A stretch of 14,243 nt of DNA from an uncultured Lachnospiraceae bacterium (GCA_902773445.1 CACYEU010000010.1:1-14243), one strand, 5' to 3'. Shown: positions 1-7,621, counted from the stretch's first letter. A program made the numbers and translations. The notes: generated by a model from the letters alone, not told the origin.

Positions 1-479
1 TCCGGACCCATGCGCTTGCGGGCTTCATCGATAAAGACAGGAATCAGCGCCGCCTGCCAGTCATGGCAATGGATCAGATCAGGTATGAAGTCGATATACT
101 GGCAAGTCTCAATGACAGCTTTCGAGTAAAACGCGAACTTCTCGATATCGTAATGGATCGGTCCGTACGGCGCGTCACCGCTGAAATAATACTCGTCATC
201 GATAAAATATACCTTGATCCCCTGATACTCAAGAACAAATACGCCGGCATATTTCTTGCGCCATGCAAGATCGACTGTAAAGTTGGTCAGATACTCCATT
301 TTCTCTGTCCACTCATCTGCAATGCACAGGTACTTCGGCATAATGACACGTACGTCGAAGCGCTCCGGATCAATGGCCTTCGGAAGCGCGCCGATCACGT
401 CGGCCAGCCCTCCGGTCTTCATAAACGGAACACACTCAGATGCTGCGAACAGAATTTTCTTTTTTGTATTGTTCGGCAC
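1..479 (-). CDS. glgA: Glycogen synthase (GT5), N-terminal 159 residues, cut by window edge
   Basis: Glycogen synthase transfers glucose from ADP-glucose to the growing alpha-1,4-glucan in the cytoplasm. Visible features are the N-terminal KTGGLADV motif (residues 21-28; the Lys is the family's ADP-glucose-binding residue), a YFIDDEYYF segment (91-99) and HCHDWQAALIP (137-147), all typical of the GT5 N-terminal Rossmann domain. The C-terminal half lies beyond position 1. The start is read as GTG at 479-477, because AGGAG at 490-494 sits 10 nt upstream and conserved sequence begins at once (KKKILFAASE). This places the first 44 bp inside the end of recN in another frame, so the two are probably translationally coupled. 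glgA is not the usual gene after recN in Firmicutes; no other glycogen gene is visible here. Family identity is certain; the exact start is likely. Confidence 0.93.
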   Translation of the reverse strand, partial: MPNNTKKKILFAASECVPFMKTGGLADVIGALPKAIDPERFDVRVIMPKYLCIADEWTEKMEYLTNFTVDLAWRKKYAGVFVLEYQGIKVYFIDDEYYFSGDAPYGPIHYDIEKFAFYSKAVIETCQYIDFIPDLIHCHDWQAALIPVFIDEARKRMGP

Positions 480-2151
480 GGTCTTTTAACTCCTTTGCAT
501 TGTCGCGTGCTGCCTGTGTCAGATCGCGGTCCGCCAGAATTCTTGCGATCTCATCGATCGACGTGTAGCTGTCAAGCAGTCTTATTCTTGTCAACGTTTC
601 CTGTGACTTTCCGGATCCGGTCACCTCTTTTTCGATCAGGTAATGGTGATCAGCCATCGCGGCGATCTGAGCGAGATGTGTAATGCAGATCACCTGATGT
701 GTCCGCGCGATCGAAGCAAGTTTCTCCGCGACAGCTCCTGCCGTCCTTCCGCTGATTCCGGAATCGATCTCATCAAAGATCAGTGTCTTCTTCAAATCGC
801 GCTCTGCCATCACCGACTTGATCGCAAGCATGATCCTCGAGAGTTCACCTCCCGAGGCTGTCTCTGAAAGCGCATGCATTGCCTCGCCCGGATTCGGACC
901 GATCATATAGCATAATCTATCATAACCGTCGGAGCCGGGTGTCTGCAATCTTTCAAACCGGATCTCAAAACGGTTATCTGCAAAATTCAGCTGAGAAAGC
1001 GTCATCCGTATCTGCTCTTCCATCAGCTTCGCATATCTCTTTCGTGCCCCGCTCAAACGTTCGCAGCATTCCGACAAAACCCTCTGCTGTTCATCGCGCA
1101 GGTCATTTAACTCTTTCAGAGAATTGTCCGCATCATTTAAAAACGCGAGCCGCTCTCTGATGCTGTCTGCCTCATCGAGGATCTGTTCGATCGTCGGAGC
1201 ATATTTATTCTTCAGATGATTGATCAGGTCAAGCCTCTGACCGATCCGGTCCACTTCCTCTGTCGAGAATTCAAACCCTTCCGCAAAATCACTGATTTCG
1301 CGTGAAACGTCGAACATCAGTTCATCGATTTCAACAAGCTGTTCATGAAGTGATTCCAGACGGTCGTCGTAGCCGGCGATCTGCGCAAGCTCTCTGACAC
1401 TTCGCGAAATCATCTCGGAAGCAGCTCCGTTTTCCCCGTTCAAAGATTCGCGGATACGTCCGAGTCCTTCTAAAATCGCCTGCGAGTGGGTAAGCCTGGC
1501 ATAATCGCGTTCAAGCTCTTCGTCTTCTCCGGCCTTCAGAGAGGCCTTTTCGATCTCATCCAACTCATAAGCAAGAAGATCGATTTCCCGGCTGCGGCTT
1601 CCGCTGTCCGATCCGAACTCGCTGATCCTCTTTTCGGTCTCAGCCAACGCTTCGTAAGCCGATTTAGTCTCTGAAAGGTCATCCTCCAGTCCGTCCACGC
1701 CGAACGCGTCAAGAAGCGCGAGCTGTCCTTCGGATTCCAGCAGGATCTGTGCGTCGTGCTGCCCGTGAACATCGAGAAGGACACCTGCCAGTGCGCGAAG
1801 TGTCTTCTGTGTGACGTTCTCACCGTTGATCCGCGCAAGGCTGCGCCCGTCCATCAGGCGTCTTGAGATCACGATCATCCCTTCTTCCGGTTCGATCAGG
1901 CTGTCAACAGCTTTGATCGCTTTCAGCTGTTCCTCGTCATCGACCGAAAATGCCAGTTCGACATAACCGCTCTGTGCGCCTCGCCTGAGCAGATCTGTCG
2001 TGTAGCGCCCGCCAAGCGCAAGAAGTGCTGATCCAACGAGCACAGATTTTCCTGCGCCTGTCTCTCCGGTCAGGATATTCAGGCCGTTGTTAAACTCGAC
2101 CGTAATATCCTTGAACAGAGCAAGATTCTTGACTGTCAGCGTCTGAAGCAT
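436..2151 (-). CDS. recN: DNA repair ATPase RecN
   Basis: RecN is a cytoplasmic SMC-like ATPase recruited to DNA double-strand breaks for recombinational repair. At 571 residues it has normal family length. Walker A GETGAGKS is at residues 29-36, HGQHDAQ at 129-135, a long charged coiled-coil region at about 160-385, ABC signature SGGELSR at 433-439, Walker B TLIFDEID at 456-463, and the H-loop region CITHLAQIA at 489-497. The ATG at 2151 follows AGGAGG (2164-2169), which overlaps the argR stop; the spacing is 12 nt. It lies 16 bp after argR, the standard Firmicute arrangement. The final 44 bp also encode the start of glgA in another frame. No LexA-type operator was recognised upstream, so expression probably comes from the operon. 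Confidence 0.97.
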   Translation of the reverse strand: MLQTLTVKNLALFKDITVEFNNGLNILTGETGAGKSVLVGSALLALGGRYTTDLLRRGAQSGYVELAFSVDDEEQLKAIKAVDSLIEPEEGMIVISRRLMDGRSLARINGENVTQKTLRALAGVLLDVHGQHDAQILLESEGQLALLDAFGVDGLEDDLSETKSAYEALAETEKRISEFGSDSGSRSREIDLLAYELDEIEKASLKAGEDEELERDYARLTHSQAILEGLGRIRESLNGENGAASEMISRSVRELAQIAGYDDRLESLHEQLVEIDELMFDVSREISDFAEGFEFSTEEVDRIGQRLDLINHLKNKYAPTIEQILDEADSIRERLAFLNDADNSLKELNDLRDEQQRVLSECCERLSGARKRYAKLMEEQIRMTLSQLNFADNRFEIRFERLQTPGSDGYDRLCYMIGPNPGEAMHALSETASGGELSRIMLAIKSVMAERDLKKTLIFDEIDSGISGRTAGAVAEKLASIARTHQVICITHLAQIAAMADHHYLIEKEVTGSGKSQETLTRIRLLDSYTSIDEIARILADRDLTQAARDNAKELKDRAEQYKKENSVRSI

Positions 2152-2167
2152 CGGTTTGTCAATCCTC

Positions 2168-2617
2168 CTAACGGATCACACTACGGATCTTTTCTATGAC
2201 CTCGCTTACATCTTTGGCCGTTCTGACTGCACAGAAAATCGTGTCGTCACCGGCGATACAGCCTGCGACTTCACTCCAGTTCATCTCGTCGATCGACGCT
2301 GCAACAGCCATTGCCATGCCGGCCACCGTGTGGATGACCAGGATATTCCCGGCCTCCTCCATTGAGATAAAACCGTCCCGCAGGATACGTCTGTACTTTG
2401 CGATGACTGTCTTGTGATCGGTTTTGTCCGCGACGTATTTGAAATGTCCGTCAGCGGAGACGATCTTTGTCAGTTTCAGATTTCTGATATCGCGTGAGAT
2501 CGTTGCCTGTGTCGTCTTATAGCCTTCCGCGGCAAGCAGCGAGGCAAGTTCCTCCTGTGTTTCGATATTATGATTCTCGATCAGTTCCAAGATCTTGTTC
2601 TGACGTTCACTGCGCAT
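2168..2617 (-). CDS. argR: Arginine repressor ArgR/AhrC
   Basis: This is the hexameric arginine-dependent regulator of arginine biosynthesis and catabolism. The 149-residue length is typical. The N-terminal winged helix (about 1-68) contains the recognition-helix motif TQATISRDIRNL (36-47). The C-terminal oligomerisation and arginine-binding domain (about 80-149) carries GCIAGDDTI (119-127), whose paired aspartates (124-125) contact arginine in characterised family members. Most relatives have GTIAGDDT, so Cys120 is a minor variation. The ATG at 2617 has GGAG (2624-2627) 6 nt upstream and lies 12 bp after nadK. No arginine-metabolism gene is in the window, so targets are elsewhere; placement next to recN is the usual Firmicute context rather than evidence of local targets. 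Confidence 0.96.
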   Translation of the reverse strand: MRSERQNKILELIENHNIETQEELASLLAAEGYKTTQATISRDIRNLKLTKIVSADGHFKYVADKTDHKTVIAKYRRILRDGFISMEEAGNILVIHTVAGMAMAVAASIDEMNWSEVAGCIAGDDTIFCAVRTAKDVSEVIEKIRSVIR

Positions 2618-2629
2618 AATCGACTCCGT

Positions 2630-3463
2630 TTAGTTTTCTTTCATCTTCTTGTACAACGCATCAAGGAAGCTGTCATCCTCAAACCTGATCAGTGATGTCA
2701 TCTGACAGGCTTTTCTGACTGTAACACGCTCGTAAGGTTTAAGCATGATCATTTCGCCGCCGTCAAATGTTGCCGCGATGCTCGACGTGCTCTCCGGATT
2801 GTGCAGAACTTCGATCTCAAGTTCATCTTCGGACGAGACGACCAGCGATGTCGTTCTGATCGTATGGGGACAGATCGGTGTCACGATCATCATCTCGGCT
2901 TCCGGCTCAAGGATCGCGCCGCCGGCAGATAGATTGTATCCTGTCGAACCGGTCGACGTCGATATGATAATACCGTCAGCCCGATATGTATGGATCAGTT
3001 TGCCGTTGATATACAAATTGAACGGGAAGATATGTGAACGGTCCATCTGGAATATGACCAGATCATTCAGCGCGGTCACGACCTTTCCGTCCGGCAGAGT
3101 GCCGGCGATCCTCATGCGCTTCTGAATCAGATAATCTCCGGAAGCGATGCGCCCGAGCGCCTCGTCTGCGGTTTCGATCGTCGCCTCAGTCAGATAACCG
3201 AGCGTTCCGGTGTGAACCGGGAAGAACGGTCGGTTGATATCACCGAGTTCACGTGAAGCCTGGATCAGTGTCCCGTCTCCGCCGACTGTGAAGATCGCGT
3301 CACAGGATGCCGCCTCGTCCGCGTTGACAAAATTTCCGCTTCCGTCACGCACCGGCTCAATGCATGTCATTCCGTGTTTTGCCAGTAATTCGATCATGCG
3401 CGCATGATGTTCACCGTTCGGATCACGGTTCGGATTGACGATCAGATAGACTTTTTGAATCAT
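2630..3463 (-). CDS. nadK: NAD kinase
   Basis: NAD kinase phosphorylates NAD at the 2' hydroxyl of its adenosine ribose to make NADP, using ATP or polyphosphate in the cytoplasm. With the start chosen here it has 277 residues. Family motifs are GGDGT (61-65), the ND pair at 133-134 (ALNDLVI) and TGSTGYNLSAGG (171-182). The ATG at 3463 was chosen because GAGGG (3471-3475), formed by the last codons of tlyA, lies 7 nt upstream and the beta-strand KVYLIVNPN begins immediately. A start 45 bp further upstream would add 15 unrelated residues inside tlyA. The tlyA stop lies within this ribosome-binding region, so the two genes are closely coupled. A tlyA-nadK-argR order is common in clostridia. Confidence 0.95.
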   Translation of the reverse strand: MIQKVYLIVNPNRDPNGEHHARMIELLAKHGMTCIEPVRDGSGNFVNADEAASCDAIFTVGGDGTLIQASRELGDINRPFFPVHTGTLGYLTEATIETADEALGRIASGDYLIQKRMRIAGTLPDGKVVTALNDLVIFQMDRSHIFPFNLYINGKLIHTYRADGIIISTSTGSTGYNLSAGGAILEPEAEMMIVTPICPHTIRTTSLVVSSEDELEIEVLHNPESTSSIAATFDGGEMIMLKPYERVTVRKACQMTSLIRFEDDSFLDALYKKMKEN

Positions 3464-3467
3464 GTTG

Positions 3468-4268
3468 TTACCCTCTTGTCTGCAGACTGTCAAATGCCTG
3501 ACGCACAATACTCTCCGGATCAGGCAGATTTTTCTCCCCGTTCTTTTTGATCCACAGCAGATACTCGATATTTCCCTCCGGTCCTTTGATCGGTGAAAAA
3601 GTCAGTCCCGCCGGGACCAGCCCGATCGACTCCGCAAAGCAGACGATCTTTCTGATCACTTCTGTATGGACACCGGGATCACGCACGACACCCTTTTTGC
3701 CGACCTTTTCGCGTCCGGCCTCAAACTGAGGCTTGACCAATGTCACAAGCTGTCCGTCTTCCTCCAGACAGGATGCGATCGCGCCAAGGACCTTTGTCAG
3801 CGATATAAAAGACAGATCGGCCGTCGCAAATCCGATTCCGGGCTCAAGCATGTCCGGATTCAGATAGCGGACATTGGTCTTTTCCATGCAGACGACACGC
3901 GGATCATTTCGAAGATTCCAGTCAAGCTGCCCGTATCCCACATCGACCGAATAAACCTTTGACGCGCCGTGCTGAAGCATACAATCGGTAAACCCGCCCG
4001 TTGAGGCCCCGGCATCGATACAGACCCTGCCGGTGACATCAATGTCAAATGTCTCAAACGCCTTTTGAAGCTTCAGACCTCCACGGCTGACATATGGATT
4101 TGTTCTGCCTTTGATCTCGACATCGGCATCCGTATCGATCATTGTGCCGGGCTTGTCTTCGCGCTGCCCGCCGACAAACACCATCCCTGCCATGATCATG
4201 CGTTTAGCCTTTTCTCTGGACAGCGACGGTTCGCGGATGACCAGCAGTTTGTCAAGCCGCTCCTTCAA
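3468..4268 (-). CDS. tlyA: TlyA-family rRNA 2'-O-methyltransferase (S4 domain + FtsJ fold)
   Basis: TlyA family proteins are SAM-dependent ribose methyltransferases; the mycobacterial member methylates 16S and 23S rRNA. Many are annotated as hemolysins, and rRNA methylation is the better-supported role. The 266 residues comprise an S4 RNA-binding domain (about 2-60, RLDKLLV then SREKAKRMIMAG) and a FtsJ-type methyltransferase domain (about 60-245). The latter shows YVSRGGLKL (59-67), the SAM motif DAGASTGGFTD (85-95), SVDVGYGQL (107-115) and KPQFEAGR (179-186). The start appears to be TTG (4268-4266), preceded by AGAGGA (4275-4280) at 6 nt; no in-frame ATG fits the S4 domain. It follows ispA by 24 bp, a slot where relatives often carry dxs. 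Confidence 0.94.
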   Translation of the reverse strand: MKERLDKLLVIREPSLSREKAKRMIMAGMVFVGGQREDKPGTMIDTDADVEIKGRTNPYVSRGGLKLQKAFETFDIDVTGRVCIDAGASTGGFTDCMLQHGASKVYSVDVGYGQLDWNLRNDPRVVCMEKTNVRYLNPDMLEPGIGFATADLSFISLTKVLGAIASCLEEDGQLVTLVKPQFEAGREKVGKKGVVRDPGVHTEVIRKIVCFAESIGLVPAGLTFSPIKGPEGNIEYLLWIKKNGEKNLPDPESIVRQAFDSLQTRG

Positions 4269-4292
4269 CAGTAATCCTCTCTGCCTTTCATT

Positions 4293-5216
4293 TTAATAAC
4301 TGCGTCCGGACAGTGAATCGATCAAAGCCGCGATCCTGTCACAGTGTCCGTCAGTCTCTTTCAATACATCTTTAGCTTCCGCCAGAAGCTTTTCGACATC
4401 GCGTTCAGCCTGTTCAAGTCCGCAAAGTGAAACATAGGTCACCTGTGCCCTCTTTTCATCACTTCCGACCGGCTTTCCGATCATGCTTTCATCACCGACC
4501 ACATCAAGAATGTCATCCTGGATCTGGAAAGCAACGCCGGTCTTCAGCGCGGCCTCTTCGATCCTTCTGATATCAGCGGCCGACGCGCCGCCGAGAATGG
4601 CTCCGCCTGTCAGGGCTGCCGAAAGCAGCGCTCCGGTCTTCTTCTCATACATTGAGACGAGACTTGACAGATCGCGGGCCTGACCTTTGACATCGATGAC
4701 CTGTCCGCCGATCATGCCGCTGATGCCGGCAGAGCGGGCAATGTAAGCCATCGCCTTGACTCCGCGTAAAACGGTCTGTTCGACACTCTTCCGTTCGCCG
4801 GCACTCGCACCGGCATATTCGAGCGCAATGCTCATCAGCTCAAATGCGCTGTTCAGCAGTCCGTCCCCCGCGAGAATCGCGATATCTTCTCCAAAGACGA
4901 TATGGCTGGTCTCTTTCCCGCGCCGCAGGTCATCGTCATCGAGAGCCGGCAGATCGTCGTGGATCAGCGAATAGGTATGAATCATCTCGATCGCGGTCGC
5001 AAATGAGGGAACCAGTGCATCGTCTTCCCATCCTGTATTCGAAAAAGCCTCAAATCCTGTCGCCATCAGATAAGGCCTGAGCCGTTTGCCTCCGGCAAGC
5101 AGGCTGTAACGCATCGCTTTGTCAATGACCGGGATCTTTTCGCCGGCAGACGGCGCGAGTCTTTCGATCACGGAATCAAAGAAAGAAGCAAATTCTTTAA
5201 TGTTTTCAGAAATCAT
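4293..5216 (-). CDS. ispA: Short-chain polyprenyl diphosphate synthase (farnesyl-type)
   Basis: This enzyme condenses isopentenyl diphosphate with allylic diphosphates, most likely giving C15 farnesyl diphosphate for undecaprenyl and quinone-type lipids. Visible motifs are GGKRLRP (42-48), the first Asp-rich motif DDLPALDDDD (87-96) and the second, DDILD (234-238), plus GGQVIDV (170-176). The first motif has the two-residue insertion of bacterial type II FPP synthases, with Tyr five residues before it (TYSLIHDD). This points to FPP rather than GGPP, but product length is inferred. The length is 307 residues from ATG 5216, chosen because GGGAG (5223-5227) lies 6 nt upstream. An in-frame ATG at 5234 has only a weak site. 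The gene overlaps the xseB end by 11 bp. Confidence 0.94.
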   Translation of the reverse strand: MISENIKEFASFFDSVIERLAPSAGEKIPVIDKAMRYSLLAGGKRLRPYLMATGFEAFSNTGWEDDALVPSFATAIEMIHTYSLIHDDLPALDDDDLRRGKETSHIVFGEDIAILAGDGLLNSAFELMSIALEYAGASAGERKSVEQTVLRGVKAMAYIARSAGISGMIGGQVIDVKGQARDLSSLVSMYEKKTGALLSAALTGGAILGGASAADIRRIEEAALKTGVAFQIQDDILDVVGDESMIGKPVGSDEKRAQVTYVSLCGLEQAERDVEKLLAEAKDVLKETDGHCDRIAALIDSLSGRSY

Positions 5217-5508
5217 CGAGATCTCCCTGCTCATCGAGCACCTGGATCTGTTTTTCGACAGATGCGATTTCCTTTGTGCACTGTCTGACCAGACTCATGC
5301 CCTGCTTATATTTTCTGAATGAATCCTCCAGTGATAATTCACCGGTCTCCATTTCGGATGAGATCGCATCGATCTCCGCCATCATCTCTTCAAGCGACAG
5401 TTCCTTTTTTTCGGGTTGCTCAACAGTTTCCGGTTCAGCTGAAGCTGCCGGCTTTGAAGCGCCGAATGAAAGAACGTCGATTCCAAGTTGATCACGATTA
5501 TCGCTCAT
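5206..5508 (-). CDS. xseB: Exodeoxyribonuclease VII small subunit, with N-terminal extension
   Basis: XseB is the small helical subunit of exonuclease VII; several copies bind the extended C-terminal helices of XseA. The recognisable domain is residues 38-93, including LSLEEMMAEIDAI and METGELSLEDSFRKYKQGM, the usual helical hairpin with the GELSLE turn. The protein is 100 residues, while typical XseB is about 70-80. The excess is an N-terminal 37-residue Ala/Glu/Pro-rich segment that looks disordered. The ATG at 5508 is supported by AGGAG (5516-5520) 7 nt upstream and by an 11-bp overlap with the end of xseA. No better-placed internal start was found, so the extension is probably real. Its 3' end overlaps ispA. 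Confidence 0.92.
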   Translation of the reverse strand: MSDNRDQLGIDVLSFGASKPAASAEPETVEQPEKKELSLEEMMAEIDAISSEMETGELSLEDSFRKYKQGMSLVRQCTKEIASVEKQIQVLDEQGDLDDF

Positions 5509-6712
5509 CTCTAGTCTCCTTTCCGATATTTGTCACCGTAGCATCGATCCAGCCGTCGCTGACATAGGCGCGCAGCGCTGTTCCCTTTCTGACTGATGCC
5601 GTGCTGCGGACAGGTTTTCCGTCTGCAAGCGACAGGAACGCATATCCCTGACGGATCTTATCCTGCGGTGACAGACTGTCCATGCGCTGTGAGATCACCG
5701 CCAGTTTCGCGCGGGCGTCATTCATTGCGGCTTTCATGTTCACTCTGAGCTGATTCTGCTTAACTGAAAGCGCAAGCTTCCGTTCCTCGATGATCATCTT
5801 CGGATGCAGATAAGACAGTCTCATCTGCTTCGTCGCAAGATCATCATTCAGTTTCCGGATCCGTTCGCTTAAGGCTCTGGCCATCCGCTCTTTTCTGATC
5901 CGCATCGTCTCGAGGAACCCTCTGTAGTCGAAAACAGCCAGTTCCGCGGCTGCCGACGGAGTCGGTGCACGAAGATCGGCGACGTAATCAGCAATCGTTG
6001 TGTCGCTCTCATGTCCGACCGCTGAAATGACCGGAATCCTGCAGTCAAAAATTGCCTGCGCGACTCTCTGATCGTTAAATGCCCAAAGGTCTTCGATCGA
6101 TCCGCCTCCGCGTCCGACAATGATCACATCGACCGGGAGCTTTTGGATCCGTTCGATACCGGCAGCGATCGAAGCGGGCGCATCATCGCCCTGGACGATC
6201 ACCGGCGTCAGGATCAGCCGGACATGCGGGTTGCGCCGTTTGGAAATGTTGATAATATCGCGGATCGCAGCGCCGCTTGAGGCTGTCACAACACCGATGC
6301 AGCGCGCGAAGGCAGGAATCGGCTGTTTGTACATCTCGTCGAACATACCCTGTTCTTCAAGCTGCTTTTTAAGAGCCTCAAAGCGCGCATAAAGCTCTCC
6401 GATGCCCGCACGCTCGATCTTGCGCGCGTACAGCTGATAAGAACCCTGTCTTTCGTATGTTCCGATCCTTCCGAGAACCGTGACCTCGGCGCCGACTTTC
6501 AGTTCAAAGTCAAGACCGCTTCTGTCAGACGCGAACATAACGCATCTGAGGACGCCTGACTCGTCTTTCATCGTGAAATAGATATGGCCGCTTGGGTGGT
6601 ATTTGCATTCGGAGATCTCACCGCAGACCGAGACACTGCTCAGAACAGCATCCTGACTGAACAGACTTTTGATATACTGATTCACTTGTCCGACTGTCAA
6701 CGCCTTTGCCAT
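5498..6712 (-). CDS. xseA: Exodeoxyribonuclease VII large subunit
   Basis: This is the catalytic subunit of exonuclease VII, which degrades single-stranded DNA from both ends to short oligonucleotides. From ATG 6712 it has 404 residues. An N-terminal OB-fold (about 1-105) contains SVCGEISECKYHPSGHIYF (28-46). The catalytic core includes VVTASSGAAIRDI (141-153), GRGGGSIEDLWAFN (200-213), GHESDTTIADYVADLRAPTP (233-252), and a helical C-terminal region (about 265-370) that would bind XseB. GGAG at 6720-6723, inside the end of nusB, is 7 nt before this ATG, and the nusB stop ends 1 nt before it. Reading further upstream adds 34 non-homologous residues inside nusB. Many Firmicutes place folD between nusB and xseA; there is no room for it here. 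Confidence 0.96.
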   Translation of the reverse strand: MAKALTVGQVNQYIKSLFSQDAVLSSVSVCGEISECKYHPSGHIYFTMKDESGVLRCVMFASDRSGLDFELKVGAEVTVLGRIGTYERQGSYQLYARKIERAGIGELYARFEALKKQLEEQGMFDEMYKQPIPAFARCIGVVTASSGAAIRDIINISKRRNPHVRLILTPVIVQGDDAPASIAAGIERIQKLPVDVIIVGRGGGSIEDLWAFNDQRVAQAIFDCRIPVISAVGHESDTTIADYVADLRAPTPSAAAELAVFDYRGFLETMRIRKERMARALSERIRKLNDDLATKQMRLSYLHPKMIIEERKLALSVKQNQLRVNMKAAMNDARAKLAVISQRMDSLSPQDKIRQGYAFLSLADGKPVRSTASVRKGTALRAYVSDGWIDATVTNIGKETRDER

Positions 6713-6713
6713 T

Positions 6714-7184
6714 CTATTTCTCCGGATAATCCTTCGCAAACCGGGCCAGCACACCGTTGATAAATCCGGGTGACTGATCCGATGAATATTTTCTGGCCAG
6801 GTCGACAGCCTCATTGATCGCGACTTTCATCGGGATCTCATCATCGTCTTCGATCTCATAGACTGCCAGACGTATGATCGCAAGATCCATGCGTGCGATC
6901 CTCTTGGATTTCCAGTGCTCGGAGCGCTCATCGATCGCTGCATCGATCTCGTCTTTCCTGTCCATGACAGCGAGCGCCTTTTTCCGGATCTGCGCGCGGT
7001 CGTCAGGATCTTCGACCTCCTGATCATCGAGATAGCGGTCGATCATCGTATCATAATCATTCTTATCGTAAAACTCGAGCGAATACAGGAGTCTTGCAAT
7101 ATGGCTGCGCATCTTTTTGCGCGAAAGTTTCTGTCCGTTGTTACTTTGACTCATTTGATAAAAAGGATGCCCTGTATCAGGCAC
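6714..7184 (-). CDS. nusB: Transcription antitermination factor NusB
   Basis: NusB, with NusE (S10), binds boxA RNA and supports processive antiterminated transcription of rRNA operons. From GTG 7184 it has 156 residues, slightly longer than usual. The conserved all-helical domain starts near residue 20 (KLSRKKMRSHIARLLYSLEF) and ends with IPMKVAINEAVDLARKYSSD (117-136) then SPGFINGVLARFA. The GTG start is favoured because GGGAGG (7191-7196) lies 6 nt upstream. An ATG at 7154 (residue 11) would also retain the whole domain but has no visible ribosome-binding site. The GTG codon and first codons form the 5' arm of a terminator-like hairpin (7158-7188), so the start choice bears on regulation. 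It is followed 1 nt later by xseA. Confidence 0.92.
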   Translation of the reverse strand: MPDTGHPFYQMSQSNNGQKLSRKKMRSHIARLLYSLEFYDKNDYDTMIDRYLDDQEVEDPDDRAQIRKKALAVMDRKDEIDAAIDERSEHWKSKRIARMDLAIIRLAVYEIEDDDEIPMKVAINEAVDLARKYSSDQSPGFINGVLARFAKDYPEK

Positions 7185-7188
7185 CCTT
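7158..7188 (-). terminator. Terminator-like hairpin overlapping the nusB start
   Basis: Read on the minus strand, AAGGGTGCC pairs with GGCATCCTT through 9 bp (one G-U wobble) around an 8-nt loop, then a TTTTTAT tract follows. This is the geometry of an intrinsic terminator. It begins about 23 nt after the asp23-family stop codon. It also overlaps the nusB 5' end: the apparent GTG start is in the left arm, and the alternative ATG is 3 nt past the T-rich tract. It could end the upstream transcript partially or act as an attenuator of nusB and the genes after it. The sequence pattern is clear; the function is inferred. Confidence 0.7.
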
Positions 7189-7190
7189 CA

Positions 7191-7196
7191 CCTCCC
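7191..7196 (-). promoter_or_regulatory. Strong Shine-Dalgarno site deciding the nusB GTG start
   Basis: On the minus strand this reads GGGAGG followed by TGAAGG and then GTG, a 6-nt spacing, with good complementarity to the 16S rRNA tail. It is the only strong site near the nusB start and argues for initiation at GTG 7184. It lies immediately 5' of the terminator-like hairpin, so the hairpin would hide the start codon but leave this site exposed. Confidence 0.7.
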
Positions 7197-7210
7197 GATT
7201 GATGCAGAGT

Positions 7211-7621
7211 TTACTTTGACTTCTTATCAGGGCCCTCAACACCGGCAATGCTGACATCAACTGCCTTGACTGCCAGACCGGTCATGTTCTCGATGGCTCC
7301 CTTTACTCTCTCCTGCACTTTGCTGCATACATCTGTCGCATTGCATCCGTACCTGAGATTGAGATTCATCTTTACATGGACAATTCCGTCCTTTTCCTTC
7401 AGGTGAACGCCGTGAGCGATCGATTTGATACCGATCTTGGCAATCAGCTGACGCGTAGCGTTGCTGTTGATCGATGCGACGCCTTCGACGTCCATCGCCG
7501 CGATACCGGCCATGATCGCAAGAACATCTTCAGTGATGCCGACTTTCCCGACGCCGGGGGTCTCGGCGATCCGAATCCATTTCTTCTCCTGCCTGACTTC
7601 CTGTTTCGTTGCCTGTGCCAT
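7211..7621 (-). CDS. Asp23/Gls24 family envelope stress-type protein
   Basis: The 136-residue protein belongs to the Asp23/Gls24 (DUF322) family, small proteins of Firmicutes linked to envelope stress. Some are membrane-associated through partner proteins, and the B. subtilis member beside nusB is YqhY. The family fold spans about residues 21-127: GVGKVGITEDVLAIMAGIAA (23-42), DVEGVASI (44-51), DGIVHVKMNLNLRYG (78-92) and VQERVKGAIENMTG (102-115). There is no signal peptide or membrane helix. The ends are charged (EVRQEKKW at the N-terminus, GPDKKSK at the C-terminus). The ATG at 7621 has GGAGG 5 nt upstream and follows prfC by 10 bp. Placement before nusB is the normal Firmicute location; its precise function is not known from sequence. 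Confidence 0.92.
   Translation of the reverse strand: MAQATKQEVRQEKKWIRIAETPGVGKVGITEDVLAIMAGIAAMDVEGVASINSNATRQLIAKIGIKSIAHGVHLKEKDGIVHVKMNLNLRYGCNATDVCSKVQERVKGAIENMTGLAVKAVDVSIAGVEGPDKKSK

Noticed and set aside
63..683. 206-codon + strand open frame
   Set aside because: It lies opposite glgA and recN, both with full family motifs; its Cys/His/Arg-rich composition is typical of a shadow frame.
6713..6814. N-terminal extension of xseA by 34 residues
   Set aside because: The extra residues lie inside nusB in another frame and do not resemble XseA; the ATG at 6712 has a proper ribosome-binding site and the standard N-terminus.
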